DNA from: JAIEPT01 sp038217425
GTDB taxonomy: Bacteria; Planctomycetota; Planctomycetia; Gemmatales; Gemmataceae
Length of the DNA stretch: 41,003 bases
Direction of reading: 5' to 3'
Assembly (NCBI GenBank): GCA_038217425.1
Contig: JBBQPM010000047.1
Span: forward strand, 1-41,003
Position 1 is the first letter of the stretch; each line of letters opens with the position of its first letter. The notes below the pieces were generated by a model. The model had not been told where the DNA came from, searched no databases, and saw only the letters and a program-made list of their open reading frames with translations. Of this stretch, positions 1 through 8,800 are shown piece by piece. Both the position numbers and the translations under genes were made by a program.

Positions 1-1
1 C

Positions 2-568
2 ATCACCGAAGTCCGCATCAAACTCATGGAAGACAACAACGAACGCCTGCTCGCGTTCTGTTCCGTCACCTTCGACGACGCCTTCGTCATCCGCGACCTC
101 AAAATCATCGAAGGGCAGCGCGGCTCGTTCGTCGCCATGCCGAGTCGAAAGCTGACCGACCGCTGCGGTAAGTGCGGCTGCAAGAATCACTTGCGAGCGC
201 GCTTCTGCAATCTGTGCGGCGTGCGCCTGGACGAAGACCGGGCGATGCGCAGCGCGGAGGGGCGGGTCAAGCTGCACGCCGACATCGCCCATCCGATTCA
301 TTCCGGGTGCCGGGAATCGATTCAGTCCTCGATCATCAAGGCGTACGAGGAGGAGAAAGTCCGCGCCAAGCAGCCCGGCTACGCATGCCGCTACGACGAT
401 TACGATCAAGATTGCGACGATTACGCACAGATCGTGGACGACCTGCAGGCCGCGCGGGCGCGGGCGGAGGAGGGCTACCGCCAGCACCCGGGCCACGCGC
501 GCCAGCCGAGCCATCAGGTCTCCGTACCGGAGCGGCTGCAGCATTCGTTCGGCGAAGGGATTATCTGA
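2..568 (+). CDS. spoVG: SpoVG family protein with inserted zinc ribbon (5' end outside window)
   Basis: The reading frame is open from the first bases of the window, so the true start lies upstream; the ATG at 26 is internal. The visible start reads ITEVRIKLMEDNNERLLAFC and continues through SVTFDD, DLKIIEG and FVAMPSRK, which is the SpoVG core. SpoVG proteins are small nucleic-acid-binding regulators, usually about 85-100 residues. Here the core is interrupted after AMPSRK by a four-cysteine ribbon (CGKCGC followed about 10 residues later by CNLCG). It then resumes with DIAHPIHS, the usual SpoVG continuation. A charged Asp/Tyr-rich tail of roughly 80 residues follows. Family assignment is firm. 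The zinc ribbon suggests altered nucleic-acid binding, but that is inference. Confidence 0.88.
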   Translation: MTEVRIKLMEDNNERLLAFCSVTFDDAFVIRDLKIIEGQRGSFVAMPSRKLTDRCGKCGCKNHLRARFCNLCGVRLDEDRAMRSAEGRVKLHADIAHPIHSGCRESIQSSIIKAYEEEKVRAKQPGYACRYDDYDQDCDDYAQIVDDLQAARARAEEGYRQHPGHARQPSHQVSVPERLQHSFGEGII

Positions 569-597
569 ATCTGACTGCACGCGGTCAGGAATGATGC

Positions 598-688
598 AAG
601 CCCAGTGGGTGAGGTACTCCGAACCCCTGGGATCACGCGGTTGCAAACGTTTATCCCAGGGGTTCGGAGTACCTCACCCGCTGGGCTT
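598..688. repeat. Long inverted repeat (hairpin) between spoVG and lgt
   Basis: Arms 598-633 and 653-688 are reverse complements over about 36 nt with a single G/T-type mismatch, separated by a loop of about 19 nt. It sits 30 nt after the spoVG stop and could act as a transcription terminator, but no T-tract follows. The near-perfect arms also fit a dispersed palindromic (REP/MITE-like) element. The rest of the 569-857 gap shows no other feature except the lgt ribosome binding site (AGGGG, about 9 nt before the ATG). Confidence 0.75.
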
Positions 689-857
689 GTCGATGACTCG
701 CATTGCACCGCGGACCGTCTGAATCACAATTTCCCGCACCTCTGCCGCACCACAGCCAGCGGCGAAGGGTTCGGCGTTCGCTAAGATGATGGAGAGACTT
801 CCCTTTTGGCGAACGTCCCGTTCTCCTCGACTTGATGCCGGGCAGGGGTAGCCATTC

Positions 858-1958
858 ATGTATCCTGTTCTCTTCACCGTCCCCTTTAGCTGGCTCTCCG
901 AGTCGTTTCCCGACGTCCCCGTCTATGGCTACGGCTTCATGCTCTTCGTCGCTTTCGTCTCCTGCACCTGGCTCGGCGGCAAACTCGGCAAACCGCACGG
1001 CATCCCGCGGCACGTCTTTCAGGATCTCACCATCTGGCTCTTCGTCACCGGCATCGTCGGCGCCCGCCTCACGTACGTCATCCAGTACCGCGACAACATT
1101 CACACGCTGGGCCAGGTCTTCGCGCTCTGGGACGGCGGGCTCGTCTTTTACGGCTCCTTCTTCGGCGGCGGCGTCGGCTTTCTACTCGTTTATTACTATA
1201 CGCTTCGGCCCTTGCAAATTGACTTCTGGAAGATGCTCGACATCATCGCTCCGTGTCTCGCCCTGGGGTTGTGCATCGGTCGGGTCGGCTGCCTGCTCTT
1301 CGGCTGCTGTTACGGAAACGTCGCCGGCGAAGGCTGCCCCAGGATTCACTTTCCGATGTCCGCGCCCCCGCGCGGCGAAATGGTCAAACGCGGCCATCAA
1401 TCCCCCGCCGGCTTCACGCTCACGCCGCAAGGCAATCAGATCAGCAAGGTCGAGCCCGGATCCGAGGCCGAGAAGGCGGGACTGAAGCCGGGCGACACGC
1501 TCGTCAAGGTCAACGATCAGAGCGTCCACGACGCCCCCAGCGTCGCCCAGGCGCTTGACGCCTCCAAGGGGCCACGCGGCAAGACCGATCTCGCGCTCCA
1601 GGTTCGCTCGGGCGGCAAGACGCACGATCTGCCGCTCTTCGTGCCGCGCACCATCGGTCTGCATCCGACTCAGATCTACGAAACGATCAGTATGGCGCTG
1701 TTGCTGTTCTTCTTGACGTCCCTCTACCGTTATCGGCCCTTCGACGGCTTCGTGATGACGATGTGCCTCTTCGTCTACGCCGTCCATCGCTTCCTGAACG
1801 AGATGCTGCGCACGGACACGGAGAAGGTCGCGTTCGACATGACACTATCGCAGAACATCAGCATCGTCATCATTTTCCTGGGCATCGTCATCGCCGCGTT
1901 CGGCTGGCGACGGGCGCGTGCCGAAGCCCATCAGACGGACCCGCGTTTGACCTCATGA
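858..1958 (+). CDS. lgt: Prolipoprotein diacylglyceryl transferase with internal PDZ domain
   Basis: Lgt moves the diacylglyceryl group from phosphatidylglycerol to the lipobox cysteine of prolipoproteins in the inner membrane. The 366-residue protein has the multi-membrane-segment layout and the Lgt signature loop GRVGCLLFGCCYG (residues 141-153). It also has WDGGLVFYG (91-99), HPTQIYE (269-275) and the late HRFLNEMLR segment. It is about 80-100 residues longer than usual Lgt. The extra length is a PDZ-like domain at about 186-262 (ISKVEPGSEAEKAGLKPGD), placed in the periplasmic loop between the GRxG motif and HPTQIYE. The start has an AGGGG ribosome binding site about 9 nt upstream. Its stop overlaps the stop of the convergent ATP-grasp gene in a TCATGA palindrome. 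Confidence 0.95.
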   Translation: MYPVLFTVPFSWLSESFPDVPVYGYGFMLFVAFVSCTWLGGKLGKPHGIPRHVFQDLTIWLFVTGIVGARLTYVIQYRDNIHTLGQVFALWDGGLVFYGSFFGGGVGFLLVYYYTLRPLQIDFWKMLDIIAPCLALGLCIGRVGCLLFGCCYGNVAGEGCPRIHFPMSAPPRGEMVKRGHQSPAGFTLTPQGNQISKVEPGSEAEKAGLKPGDTLVKVNDQSVHDAPSVAQALDASKGPRGKTDLALQVRSGGKTHDLPLFVPRTIGLHPTQIYETISMALLLFFLTSLYRYRPFDGFVMTMCLFVYAVHRFLNEMLRTDTEKVAFDMTLSQNISIVIIFLGIVIAAFGWRRARAEAHQTDPRLTS

Positions 1959-2813
1959 GCTAGCGAGCCGTTCGACGTACTCGATAAGTTTCGCGGCGAC
2001 GTCGATACCTGTCGTGGGGGCGAGCGCGCGCCAACCGGGCACGGCATTGACTTCGAGGACCACGTAGGCGCCTGAGGGCGTCGGCAACAGATCGACGCCC
2101 GCGGCGCCGACGTCGACCGCCGCGGCCGCCGCCAGCGCCAATTCCCGTTCCGCCGCCGTCAAATCAACCCGCTCGGCACGTCCCCCCTGGGAAACATTCG
2201 TACGCCAATCGTCGCGGGCATAACGGCGCATGGCGCCCAAGACTTTGCCGGCCAGCACGAAAACGCGCAGATCCCAACCCGGATGGGCGACGAACGCTTG
2301 CAGATACAGGACGCCGTTCAAACGTTCGATGGCGCGAAAGGTGCGCCAGGCGAGATCGACGTCGCTGACGCGCACGATGCCGCGCCCTTCGGAGCCGAAG
2401 ATCGGCTTAACGACAACGTCGCCGCCCAGCGCGTCCAGCGCCGCCAGCGCCGACTCCGCGTCCTGGCAGACGCGCGTCGCCGGGATCGGCAGCCCGGCCG
2501 CATCGAGACGGGCGCTCGTCAGATATTTATCGACGCAGACTTCCAGCGCCCGGGGCCGATTGACGACGATCACTCCTTGTGCTTCGAGCCGATGTAGTAA
2601 ATCCATGCGAAAGACGACTTGCTCCAGCGAGCCCGGCGGCATGGTGCGGACGATGACCGCATCAAACCCGGCCAGCGAAGTCGTGCGTCCCGGAAGGTCC
2701 GCCCACACGAGCCGAAAGTCGATCGCCTCCGCCTCATGTCCGCGGGCGCGGGCCGCACGTTGCAGATCTTGTACATGCCACCCGGCGCCATGAGAGAGGA
2801 CGGCGATTCGCAT
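1953..2813 (-). CDS. RimK-like ATP-grasp ligase
   Basis: An ATP-grasp enzyme of the RimK/alpha-L-glutamate ligase type, which joins an amino acid (often glutamate) to a carboxylate using ATP. The N-terminal pre-ATP-grasp fold begins MRIAVLSHGAGWHVQDL. The central nucleotide-binding segment has GGDVVVKPIFGSEGRG, and the C-terminal metal site has GVDLLP followed by YVVLEVNAVPGW (Glu and Asn ligands). The open frame extends 11 codons upstream, but the ATG at 2813 begins the conserved first strand and has GAGAAAC upstream, so it is preferred; the ATG at 2816 is equally possible. Length is 286 aa. RimK-like ligases of this kind also occur with tetrahydromethanopterin genes in planctomycetes (MptN-like). 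No such neighbours are visible here, so the substrate is unknown. Confidence 0.85.
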   Translation of the reverse strand: MRIAVLSHGAGWHVQDLQRAARARGHEAEAIDFRLVWADLPGRTTSLAGFDAVIVRTMPPGSLEQVVFRMDLLHRLEAQGVIVVNRPRALEVCVDKYLTSARLDAAGLPIPATRVCQDAESALAALDALGGDVVVKPIFGSEGRGIVRVSDVDLAWRTFRAIERLNGVLYLQAFVAHPGWDLRVFVLAGKVLGAMRRYARDDWRTNVSQGGRAERVDLTAAERELALAAAAAVDVGAAGVDLLPTPSGAYVVLEVNAVPGWRALAPTTGIDVAAKLIEYVERLASS

Positions 2814-2893
2814 CATCGATGTTTCGTTTCTCTGGATGAACCGCAAGGTTTGCTTGACGGAACGCCGGCAGCCGATAAACTCAAAGGGTAGCC

Positions 2894-2966
2894 GCCCCCA
2901 TCGTCTAGCGGCCTAGGACATAGCCCTCTCACGGCTAAGACAGGGGTTCAAGTCCCCTTGGGGGTA
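2894..2966 (+). tRNA. tRNA-Glu (anticodon CUC)
   Basis: A 73-nt cloverleaf. Acceptor GCCCCCA (2894-2900) pairs with TGGGGGT (2959-2965) with a G-U closing pair. The anticodon stem TAGCC/GGCTA encloses CTCTCAC, giving anticodon CTC. The T arm is AGGGG-TTCAAGT-CCCCT, and the discriminator base is A at 2966. CCA is not encoded. The last 19 nt (2948-2966) are the integration core of the adjacent element, and the tRNA remains intact after integration. Confidence 0.93.
2948..2966 (+). repeat. attL core, tRNA-proximal direct repeat
   Basis: The 19-bp core tcaagtccccttgggggta forms the T-loop-to-discriminator end of tRNA-Glu. It is identical to 15335-15353. On the minus strand it encodes TPKGT-stop, the end of the integrase. 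Confidence 0.8.
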
Positions 2967-4381
2967 GTTTTCGCCTGCATTGACAAAGCCCTGGGAATTC
3001 GCTGAATCCTGCGAATTTTCCAGGGTTTTTTCGTTGTTGTCGGTCGCGTCTTCCGCTCAGCCAGTCTCAGAACATCTCTCCCTGTATCCGCTGTTGAGCA
3101 AAGTGACTGCGGCTCAATCCCGGCTCCATGCGTGCCTGTAGCGATCATCGTCTGGGATTGCGGTCCGGCGGTTTCGCTCGTTGTCGTAGGGATCGATAGC
3201 CCATTCACAGCGGCCGACAAGTCGTAGAACTTCGAGTGACTGTAACGCGATGTGAGGGCGTAGGTCGAATGTCGGGCGAGGTCTTGATGCTCACGCGCCG
3301 AAACTCCCGTTTTGCCGACCATCGTGATATAGCTGTGCCGAAGTGCGTGGAAATCGGCGTAGAGGCCATCGGAGATTTTGTAAGCCAGGAAGTCGCTATT
3401 GGCCCTTTCGACGCGTTGGCGCTCGTCTGGAGCTTCCGCCAGCCACGTTTCGCGGGCTTCGGCAAGATCGCCCCGAATCATTGCGGCGCCGCGTACCGAC
3501 CACGTCCCGGGCCAAAGCAACACTCGCGAACCCTTGCCCTGTAAGTAGACTTCGAGGGCCTTGGCGACGTCGAACGGGAGAGGCTGGACGGCCAGCTTGC
3601 GGTTTTTCGTGCAAGCGGCCTCCACTCGAGCCAAAGGGGCCGCTATCCCCAACTCGAACGATTCGGGCGTCATGCTCGCCAGTTCAGATGCGCGAAAGCC
3701 CGTTGCGCAAGCCGCGAGGTAAAGAAAGTAGCGAGCGGAGCCCGAGAGGCCCAGGAAGGCCGTAGAACTGCGCTGCGCGGCTTCCAGAAGACGTCGAAGT
3801 TCCTCCGGGCTGAAGTCGCGCCTGGCGTGCCGCAGATCGGCTTCGCCGTTGGGAAGTTTCGAGAGCGAAGCCAAGGCGTCGGCCAGCGTACGCTTGTCGC
3901 GCCACAGCCAGCGCGTGAAGGCCTTCGCCGAAGCCAAGTAGTCGTTGGCGGTCTTGACGCTCTTTCCCTCGCGACGAAGTTCGGCGAGGTACTCCACGAC
4001 TCGAGAAGGCTGCAAGTCGGTCGGGAGCGCAAACCCGCAACCGTTGAGGACGGCCGAGAGGCGAAAGTGAAGTTTGGCGACATATTCCTCGGTGCTGTCC
4101 TTGGCCGCGGTGTAGCGGCGGAAGTCCTCGGCGTGCTCGATCAGCGGGCGGCGGGAATGCGCTTCCGTCGGATCGCTCAGGCCGGCGGCCTCTCGCTCCG
4201 CGCGGCGTTCCAGTTCCAGGGCAAGCGCCTGGGTCGCTCGCTTGTCGGTGAAGCCCTTGGCGTGCTTGCGTTCGCCGCTGGGGGCGTAATAGCGAATATG
4301 CCAGGTCGGCGAATTCTTCTTGACCTTTTTGCCCGTCGTGGGATCGGTCGCCGTGTAACTGGGTCGGTAAACTTGCGCCAT
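2948..4381 (-). CDS. Tyrosine recombinase (site-specific integrase)
   Basis: An integrase of 477 residues that would recombine the tRNA-Glu attachment site. The N-terminal ~75 residues form an arm-type/AP2-like region, followed by a SAM-like core-binding domain (~80-170) and the catalytic domain (~190-395). Candidate catalytic residues are all visible: R230 in TGFRASEL, K259 or K262, H345 and R348 in HALRH, H371 in LARHSTY, and nucleophile Y380 in SRYSH. A basic tail of about 80 residues follows. It carries GAGIEPQSLCSTADTG, resembling the widespread GxGFEPxT-type C-terminal motif. It ends inside the tRNA-Glu gene, with the last five codons and stop supplied by the attachment core. It is transcribed toward the tRNA. 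Confidence 0.93.
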   Translation of the reverse strand: MAQVYRPSYTATDPTTGKKVKKNSPTWHIRYYAPSGERKHAKGFTDKRATQALALELERRAEREAAGLSDPTEAHSRRPLIEHAEDFRRYTAAKDSTEEYVAKLHFRLSAVLNGCGFALPTDLQPSRVVEYLAELRREGKSVKTANDYLASAKAFTRWLWRDKRTLADALASLSKLPNGEADLRHARRDFSPEELRRLLEAAQRSSTAFLGLSGSARYFLYLAACATGFRASELASMTPESFELGIAAPLARVEAACTKNRKLAVQPLPFDVAKALEVYLQGKGSRVLLWPGTWSVRGAAMIRGDLAEARETWLAEAPDERQRVERANSDFLAYKISDGLYADFHALRHSYITMVGKTGVSAREHQDLARHSTYALTSRYSHSKFYDLSAAVNGLSIPTTTSETAGPQSQTMIATGTHGAGIEPQSLCSTADTGRDVLRLAERKTRPTTTKKPWKIRRIQRIPRALSMQAKTTPKGT

Positions 4382-4512
4382 GGGAGAGCGACTTTCTAAG
4401 AAGTTGCCGCGCCGCTTGCCTCGCGGGTTTCAATTCGCAGAGCGACCGCGGCCAAAGGATTTGCAAGATGGTAACCGATGTTTCTGCGAACGCCAAGAGC
4501 GGTCCTCGCCCC

Positions 4513-4812
4513 TCACCGACGCCGCTTGGGCTTCGGCAAGGCGGCGCTGCCGTCGCCCCTCCGAAATGATTCGATGAACTCAACGGCCTTCGATTTCGCG
4601 AGCGGGCTCAAGTCGCCGTTGTCGTCAAAGCCGAACTCGTCCCCCATCTCGCTCAGGATTTGATCGGCGGCTGCTTCGAAGGACAACTGCATCGCCGCCA
4701 AGCGACCCTCGATAAACGCCTCGTGCTCGGGCGAGCGTTCGGCGTCCCCAGGATTGCCCGGCTTCTGGGCGAGTCGGTCTTCGAGTTTTTTCAGGCGATT
4801 CACGTTACTCAT
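4513..4812 (-). CDS. Small hypothetical protein of the integrated element
   Basis: A 99-residue protein that I do not recognise. It has a charged N-terminal helix (NRLKKLEDRLAQ), a middle segment rich in Glu and Ala, an acidic FGFDDNGDLSP stretch, and a basic end (PKPKRRR). Its ATG overlaps the stop of the upstream helix-turn-helix gene (4-nt overlap), so the two are translationally coupled. The position between integrase and helix-turn-helix gene suggests an element maintenance or packaging-type accessory, without direct evidence. Confidence 0.65.
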   Translation of the reverse strand: MSNVNRLKKLEDRLAQKPGNPGDAERSPEHEAFIEGRLAAMQLSFEAAADQILSEMGDEFGFDDNGDLSPLAKSKAVEFIESFRRGDGSAALPKPKRRR

Positions 4813-5153
4813 GACTTTTCCCTTTCCTCGAGCGCTTGAATGCGGGCCACTATTTCAACGTCGTCTCGGACCTTGATTCCGAACTCCAGGAGGGACCTGG
4901 CCGCGGATAGCCGAATACTCTCCGTTTTCAGCAGGTCTCGCAAAGCTACGGCGGCCTCGCTCATCGAATCGGCGAGCCGGCCCAGCGCCTCGCTAATCAT
5001 GTCGTCGCGGAGTTTCGTCACGCGAGCCATGAACTCCGGAGCCTGGCGCCGGCGATAGGCGGTCCGCTCACTCATGCCGCACTGTTCCGCGGCCTCACGG
5101 ATCGAAACCCCCGTCGCGAGGGCTGCTGCCAGGTTCTCGTCGATGTTTTTCAT
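4809..5153 (-). CDS. Helix-turn-helix protein of the integrated element
   Basis: A 114-residue protein. An N-terminal helix-turn-helix (about residues 15-35, SIREAAEQCGMSERTAYRRR) resembles resolvase/terminase-small-subunit-like DNA-binding domains. It is followed by long helical segments with an LRDLL...AARSLLEFG pattern and a C-terminal helix that may be coiled coil. Similar small proteins occur next to integrases in bacterial mobile elements. It is the first gene of a coupled pair with 4513-4812. Its function could be a regulator or a small terminase-like protein; the sequence does not decide. Confidence 0.7.
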   Translation of the reverse strand: MKNIDENLAAALATGVSIREAAEQCGMSERTAYRRRQAPEFMARVTKLRDDMISEALGRLADSMSEAAVALRDLLKTESIRLSAARSLLEFGIKVRDDVEIVARIQALEEREKS

Positions 5154-5169
5154 GACAAAACGCGACTTT

Positions 5170-5487
5170 TTAAGCCACTTCCTCGGTTCCGGGCTCGGTT
5201 AAGCCTTCGAAAAGGTCCGCCGGCGCCCATCGGGATTTCCGCTTTTTCCGCGGCAACTTCGCTCGGGTTACGGTTTCCGGAGGGCCGAAATCGTTTGGCA
5301 AAAGCTCTTCGACGCGGGGGGCCCAGCGGCCGTTGACCTTCGTCCAGCCGACGACCCAGAACCTCGCCCCCGTAGAGAGCCAGATTGCAAGTTCCGGGAT
5401 GCTTCGAGCCTTCGCCAGCCGGGCGCTGACGTTAGTCGCTGACGTTGCCTGTACGCCGATCGGCGGCTCCCCAGCACGAATCGCCAC
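5170..5487 (-). CDS. Probably N-terminally truncated PD-(D/E)xK nuclease-like protein
   Basis: The 105-residue frame starts at a GTG, but the homologous-looking reading continues upstream in frame as RLLDIVAIRAG, so the annotated start is not a natural one. The pattern DIVAIRAGEPPIGVQATSAT, then ARLAKA, then WLSTGARFWVVGWTK, resembles VRR-NUC/PD-(D/E)xK-like small proteins of phages and integrative elements. In those proteins an Asp and a Gln-x-Thr form the core. The N-terminal part that should precede the Asp is absent: beyond about 5510 the sequence no longer looks like this family. It lies 16 nt upstream of the helix-turn-helix gene, same strand. I read it as a decayed or truncated gene; the family call is from pattern memory. 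Confidence 0.45.
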   Translation of the reverse strand: MAIRAGEPPIGVQATSATNVSARLAKARSIPELAIWLSTGARFWVVGWTKVNGRWAPRVEELLPNDFGPPETVTRAKLPRKKRKSRWAPADLFEGLTEPGTEEVA

Positions 5488-5504
5488 GATGTCTAGCAGC
5501 CGAC

Positions 5505-5734
5505 CGGGTACTGCTGGAGCACAAGTGGGCGACCTTCCCCACGATTGCGGAACTGCGGACAGCCGCGGCGGAGAGCCAGCGCGGTGGCTCAGCGAGGGGT
5601 CCGCCGCGGAGGCCTGGGAGATCGCCTGGGCGGCCTACCGCCAGCGGGTGACGGCGGATGTGAGTAAGGAGTCGGCGAAGAAGCAAATTCCGCAACGTCT
5701 CCCGCTTCGTCCCCTCAAGCACCTTTCCCGGTAG
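5505..5734 (+). pseudogene. Decayed fragment, possibly a phage helicase-loader-like gene
   Basis: One plus-strand frame reads LLEHKWATFPTIAELRTAAA, and after a change of frame near 5590-5610 another reads EAWEIAWAAYRQRVTADVSK and stops at 5734. The pair recalls phage replication proteins of the helicase-loader type (a 'FPTIAELR' segment followed by an 'AW' helix), but it is split by a frameshift and lacks a start. The remainder of 5488-5819 shows nothing else. Confidence 0.3.
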
Positions 5735-5819
5735 AGGAGGCCCTTCTGTGCCTGTCCGCTTGGTCGCGGCAATCCCGAACTCGGCCGTCTAAACTCTGCC
5801 CGTCAAGCCGTATTCCTTT

Positions 5820-8800
5820 TCATGGCCTGGGTTGCTCACTTTTTTTCGGCATTAATCGACGCGCGCCGGCGAGGTCGGCATTGGCCTTTTCTAGATCCTG
5901 AAGTTCGAGATAGATCAACGAGCGTACGGCGAGCGGGCGCCAATCGAGCGCGTTGAAATTGACCGCTTGATTGTAATCGACCAGGGCCAGCTTCCAGAGC
6001 GTTCCAGCACGCGGATCGTCCGCTCGCTGCAAGAGTTCAAGGATCTTGCGATACTCCGGCATCACTTCCTCGTGTCTGCCGAACTCGGCCAGCAAGGGCG
6101 CTCGTTGCAGACGATACTCGACGTCCGACGGATCGATCGCGATCAACCGATCGAGATGCCAGACGGCGCCGTACCGGTTGCGGAAGCGCGACTCCTTGGC
6201 GTGGTACCGATGCCAATTTTGTACACGCTCGGTGTTTCCATCGGGTTCGCGAGTCAGCGAATTCCAAAGGGCGGCCTGTTCGCCGGCTGAGAGCGGCGCG
6301 AGCGAATCGGCGAGGTCGATCTTTCGGCCCGAAAGGAGTTGCGACAGTCGCTTCGCCTCGTCCAAACCGCGGCTCTCAGGTTTGAGGGGCAGGGTAATTG
6401 CCGAACCGTCGTTCATACCCAATATGAGAGAATCAGAATCGAAACGCGCCGCCTGAACGCGAGCTGGCATCGAAATGATCGGCGTGAGTGGAATGCCGAG
6501 GGCGTTCCACACGCGCACCTCCGTGGCGAATCCCGTGAGTCGAGTCGCGTCGGCGGTGGTGAGGAGACGCGTTCCCCCGCGGTCGAAGGCGATGATTTCC
6601 GGCAAGCGTCGATGAAGCAGCGGCGGTGAAAGTGCGGCGCTCGTGCGGGAGTCCCAGATGCGTACCGTCTGGTTGAGGCAAAGGGTGGCGATCTTGCCGT
6701 CGTCGGGGCTCCAGATCGCAGAGATGACGTCATCGGGATGCAGCAGCGGCTCGGCACACGCTTCGCCGGCGTCGGCATTCCAGAGTCGCACCGAGCGATC
6801 ATTACTGGCGGTGAGAAGTCGCCTTCCGTCGCTCGAAAACGCGACGTGCCCCACGGTCTCGCGATGTTCGAGCACAGCGAGAACCTGGCCCGTCTCGATG
6901 TCCCAGATGCGCGCCTTACCGTCGGTACATCCCGTTGCCAGGCGTTTGCCGTCGGGGCGAAACGCAGCGTGTTCGATGCGCCCGGGGTGCTTGAGGGGCG
7001 CGCAAACGGCCTTGTTTTTGCGCCAATCCCAGAGCATCGCCGAACCTGCGATAGGCGGCGGTTTTTCTCCGGCCTTGGCGTAGACGTAGGGGTTGGCGAT
7101 CCCCAGCACCGTTTCGCCTTGCGAATCGAAGCGTACGCTCATCAACCCGGGCTCTTCCGTGCTTTCGGAAAGCAGCTTGCTGCTGGCGACATCCCAAACG
7201 CGTATTCTCGTGACCTTCTCGCCGCTGATCATGGCTAGCAGTTTGCCGTCCGGGCTGAAGGCGACGCTCCACGAGTCCTTCGCCAACATCGAGACGGTCT
7301 TTGCGGTTGCGGTATCGATCAGGCGGAACTGCCCGATGGCACTGTCGCCCGCGATCTTCATTTGCGGATCGAATCGCGCCTTGAAGAGTGGGAAGTCGGG
7401 TCGTCGTTCGCCGGGCCAATTGCTGAGCAAATCCCACATGCGGACGACGCCGTCCTCGCAGGTTGTGACCAGGTAGCGTCCGTCGGGGCTGAAGGTCGCG
7501 TGATGAATCAGTGCGCCGTGTTTGAGGATGGGCGTGATTCGCTCGCCGGTGGCGATGTTGCGAACCTGGGCGGTGTAATCCTTACAGAGGGTAACGAGGA
7601 AGTTGCCGTCGGGGCTGAACTGGGAGAAGTAGACGCCGCGCGGATGCCGGAAGTTGTTCTGAATTGAGTAGCGTAAATCCCAGAGGCGTAGTTCGCCGTC
7701 GTCGCCGGCAGCGGCAAGGTAGCGGCCGTTGGCGTCGAAGGTCGCGTGATGGGCGTGGTAGAACGGTGCGGGATAGGGCTTCGACGCCTGGTTGTTGCCG
7801 GCGTATCGGGTCCAGGTATGCGGGTCCCAGAATTCCATCGATTTACCATAAGGCAGGAGGACCATCTTGCCCCCGGGATGAAAAGAACCATAGCGAATCG
7901 TGGTGTCAGGGCGAGGCCCCACGGAGAGGACGTTGCGAGACGTCAGAAGTTTGCCGGTCGCAACGTCGTAGACGTCGGCCTTGCCGTTGAGCGCTGAGAG
8001 GAGAATCGTTTTCGAATCGGGGCCCAAGATGCCGAAGAGTAGGGCGGATGCCTGCCAGCGTTTAAAGTGAACTACGCCGGTCTCGGCGTTCCAGACCTGG
8101 GCCTCGCCGCCGAGATCGTTTCCTTGCCAGTTGCCGCTCGCGGTCACAATCTGCGTTGCGTCCGCGTTCCATGTCGCGTGATGCACCGGATACGGATGCT
8201 CGATCGGATCGGTGAGCGGCTTGCCCGTAACGGCGTCCCAGACGCGGGCGGTCCGGTCGTAACTGGCGGTGACCAGGCGATCGCCCTTGGGGCTGAACGC
8301 AATGTGTGAGACGTATTCCCGATGCCGCAACGGCGCGAAGCGCTCGGCCCCGGTAACGACATCCCAGAGATGAGCGGTGCCGCTCGCGGAAGTCGTCGCC
8401 AGGTATTTTCCGTCGGGGCTGAAGACCGCATGACGCACGGCCCCGTCGTGGGCCCACAGTCCGGCGAGCTTGGGCGTCTGCTGGAGCACGGCGCCGATGC
8501 GAACGCGATGAGTCTGCGCACGCTCCGCATCGTTTTTGTCGAGCTCCCACGCGGCGGTATACCAGGGAAGGGCGCCGAAGAGATCGCCCTCCTCGGCCAG
8601 GCGGTTGCCGTTATCGACCTGCACGCGAACGAGTTGTTCACGCCGACGATTGCCCTCCTCGGTCGCTAGATCCAGAGCTGACTGCAATCGACCGTTGTAC
8701 CACAGGCCTCCGCCCGCCAGTCCGACCGTGGCGAGCAGGATTACGACAAGTAGCGAAGCGAGTGCGGGTTTTCGACGCGCCCATTTACTTACTCGACCAA

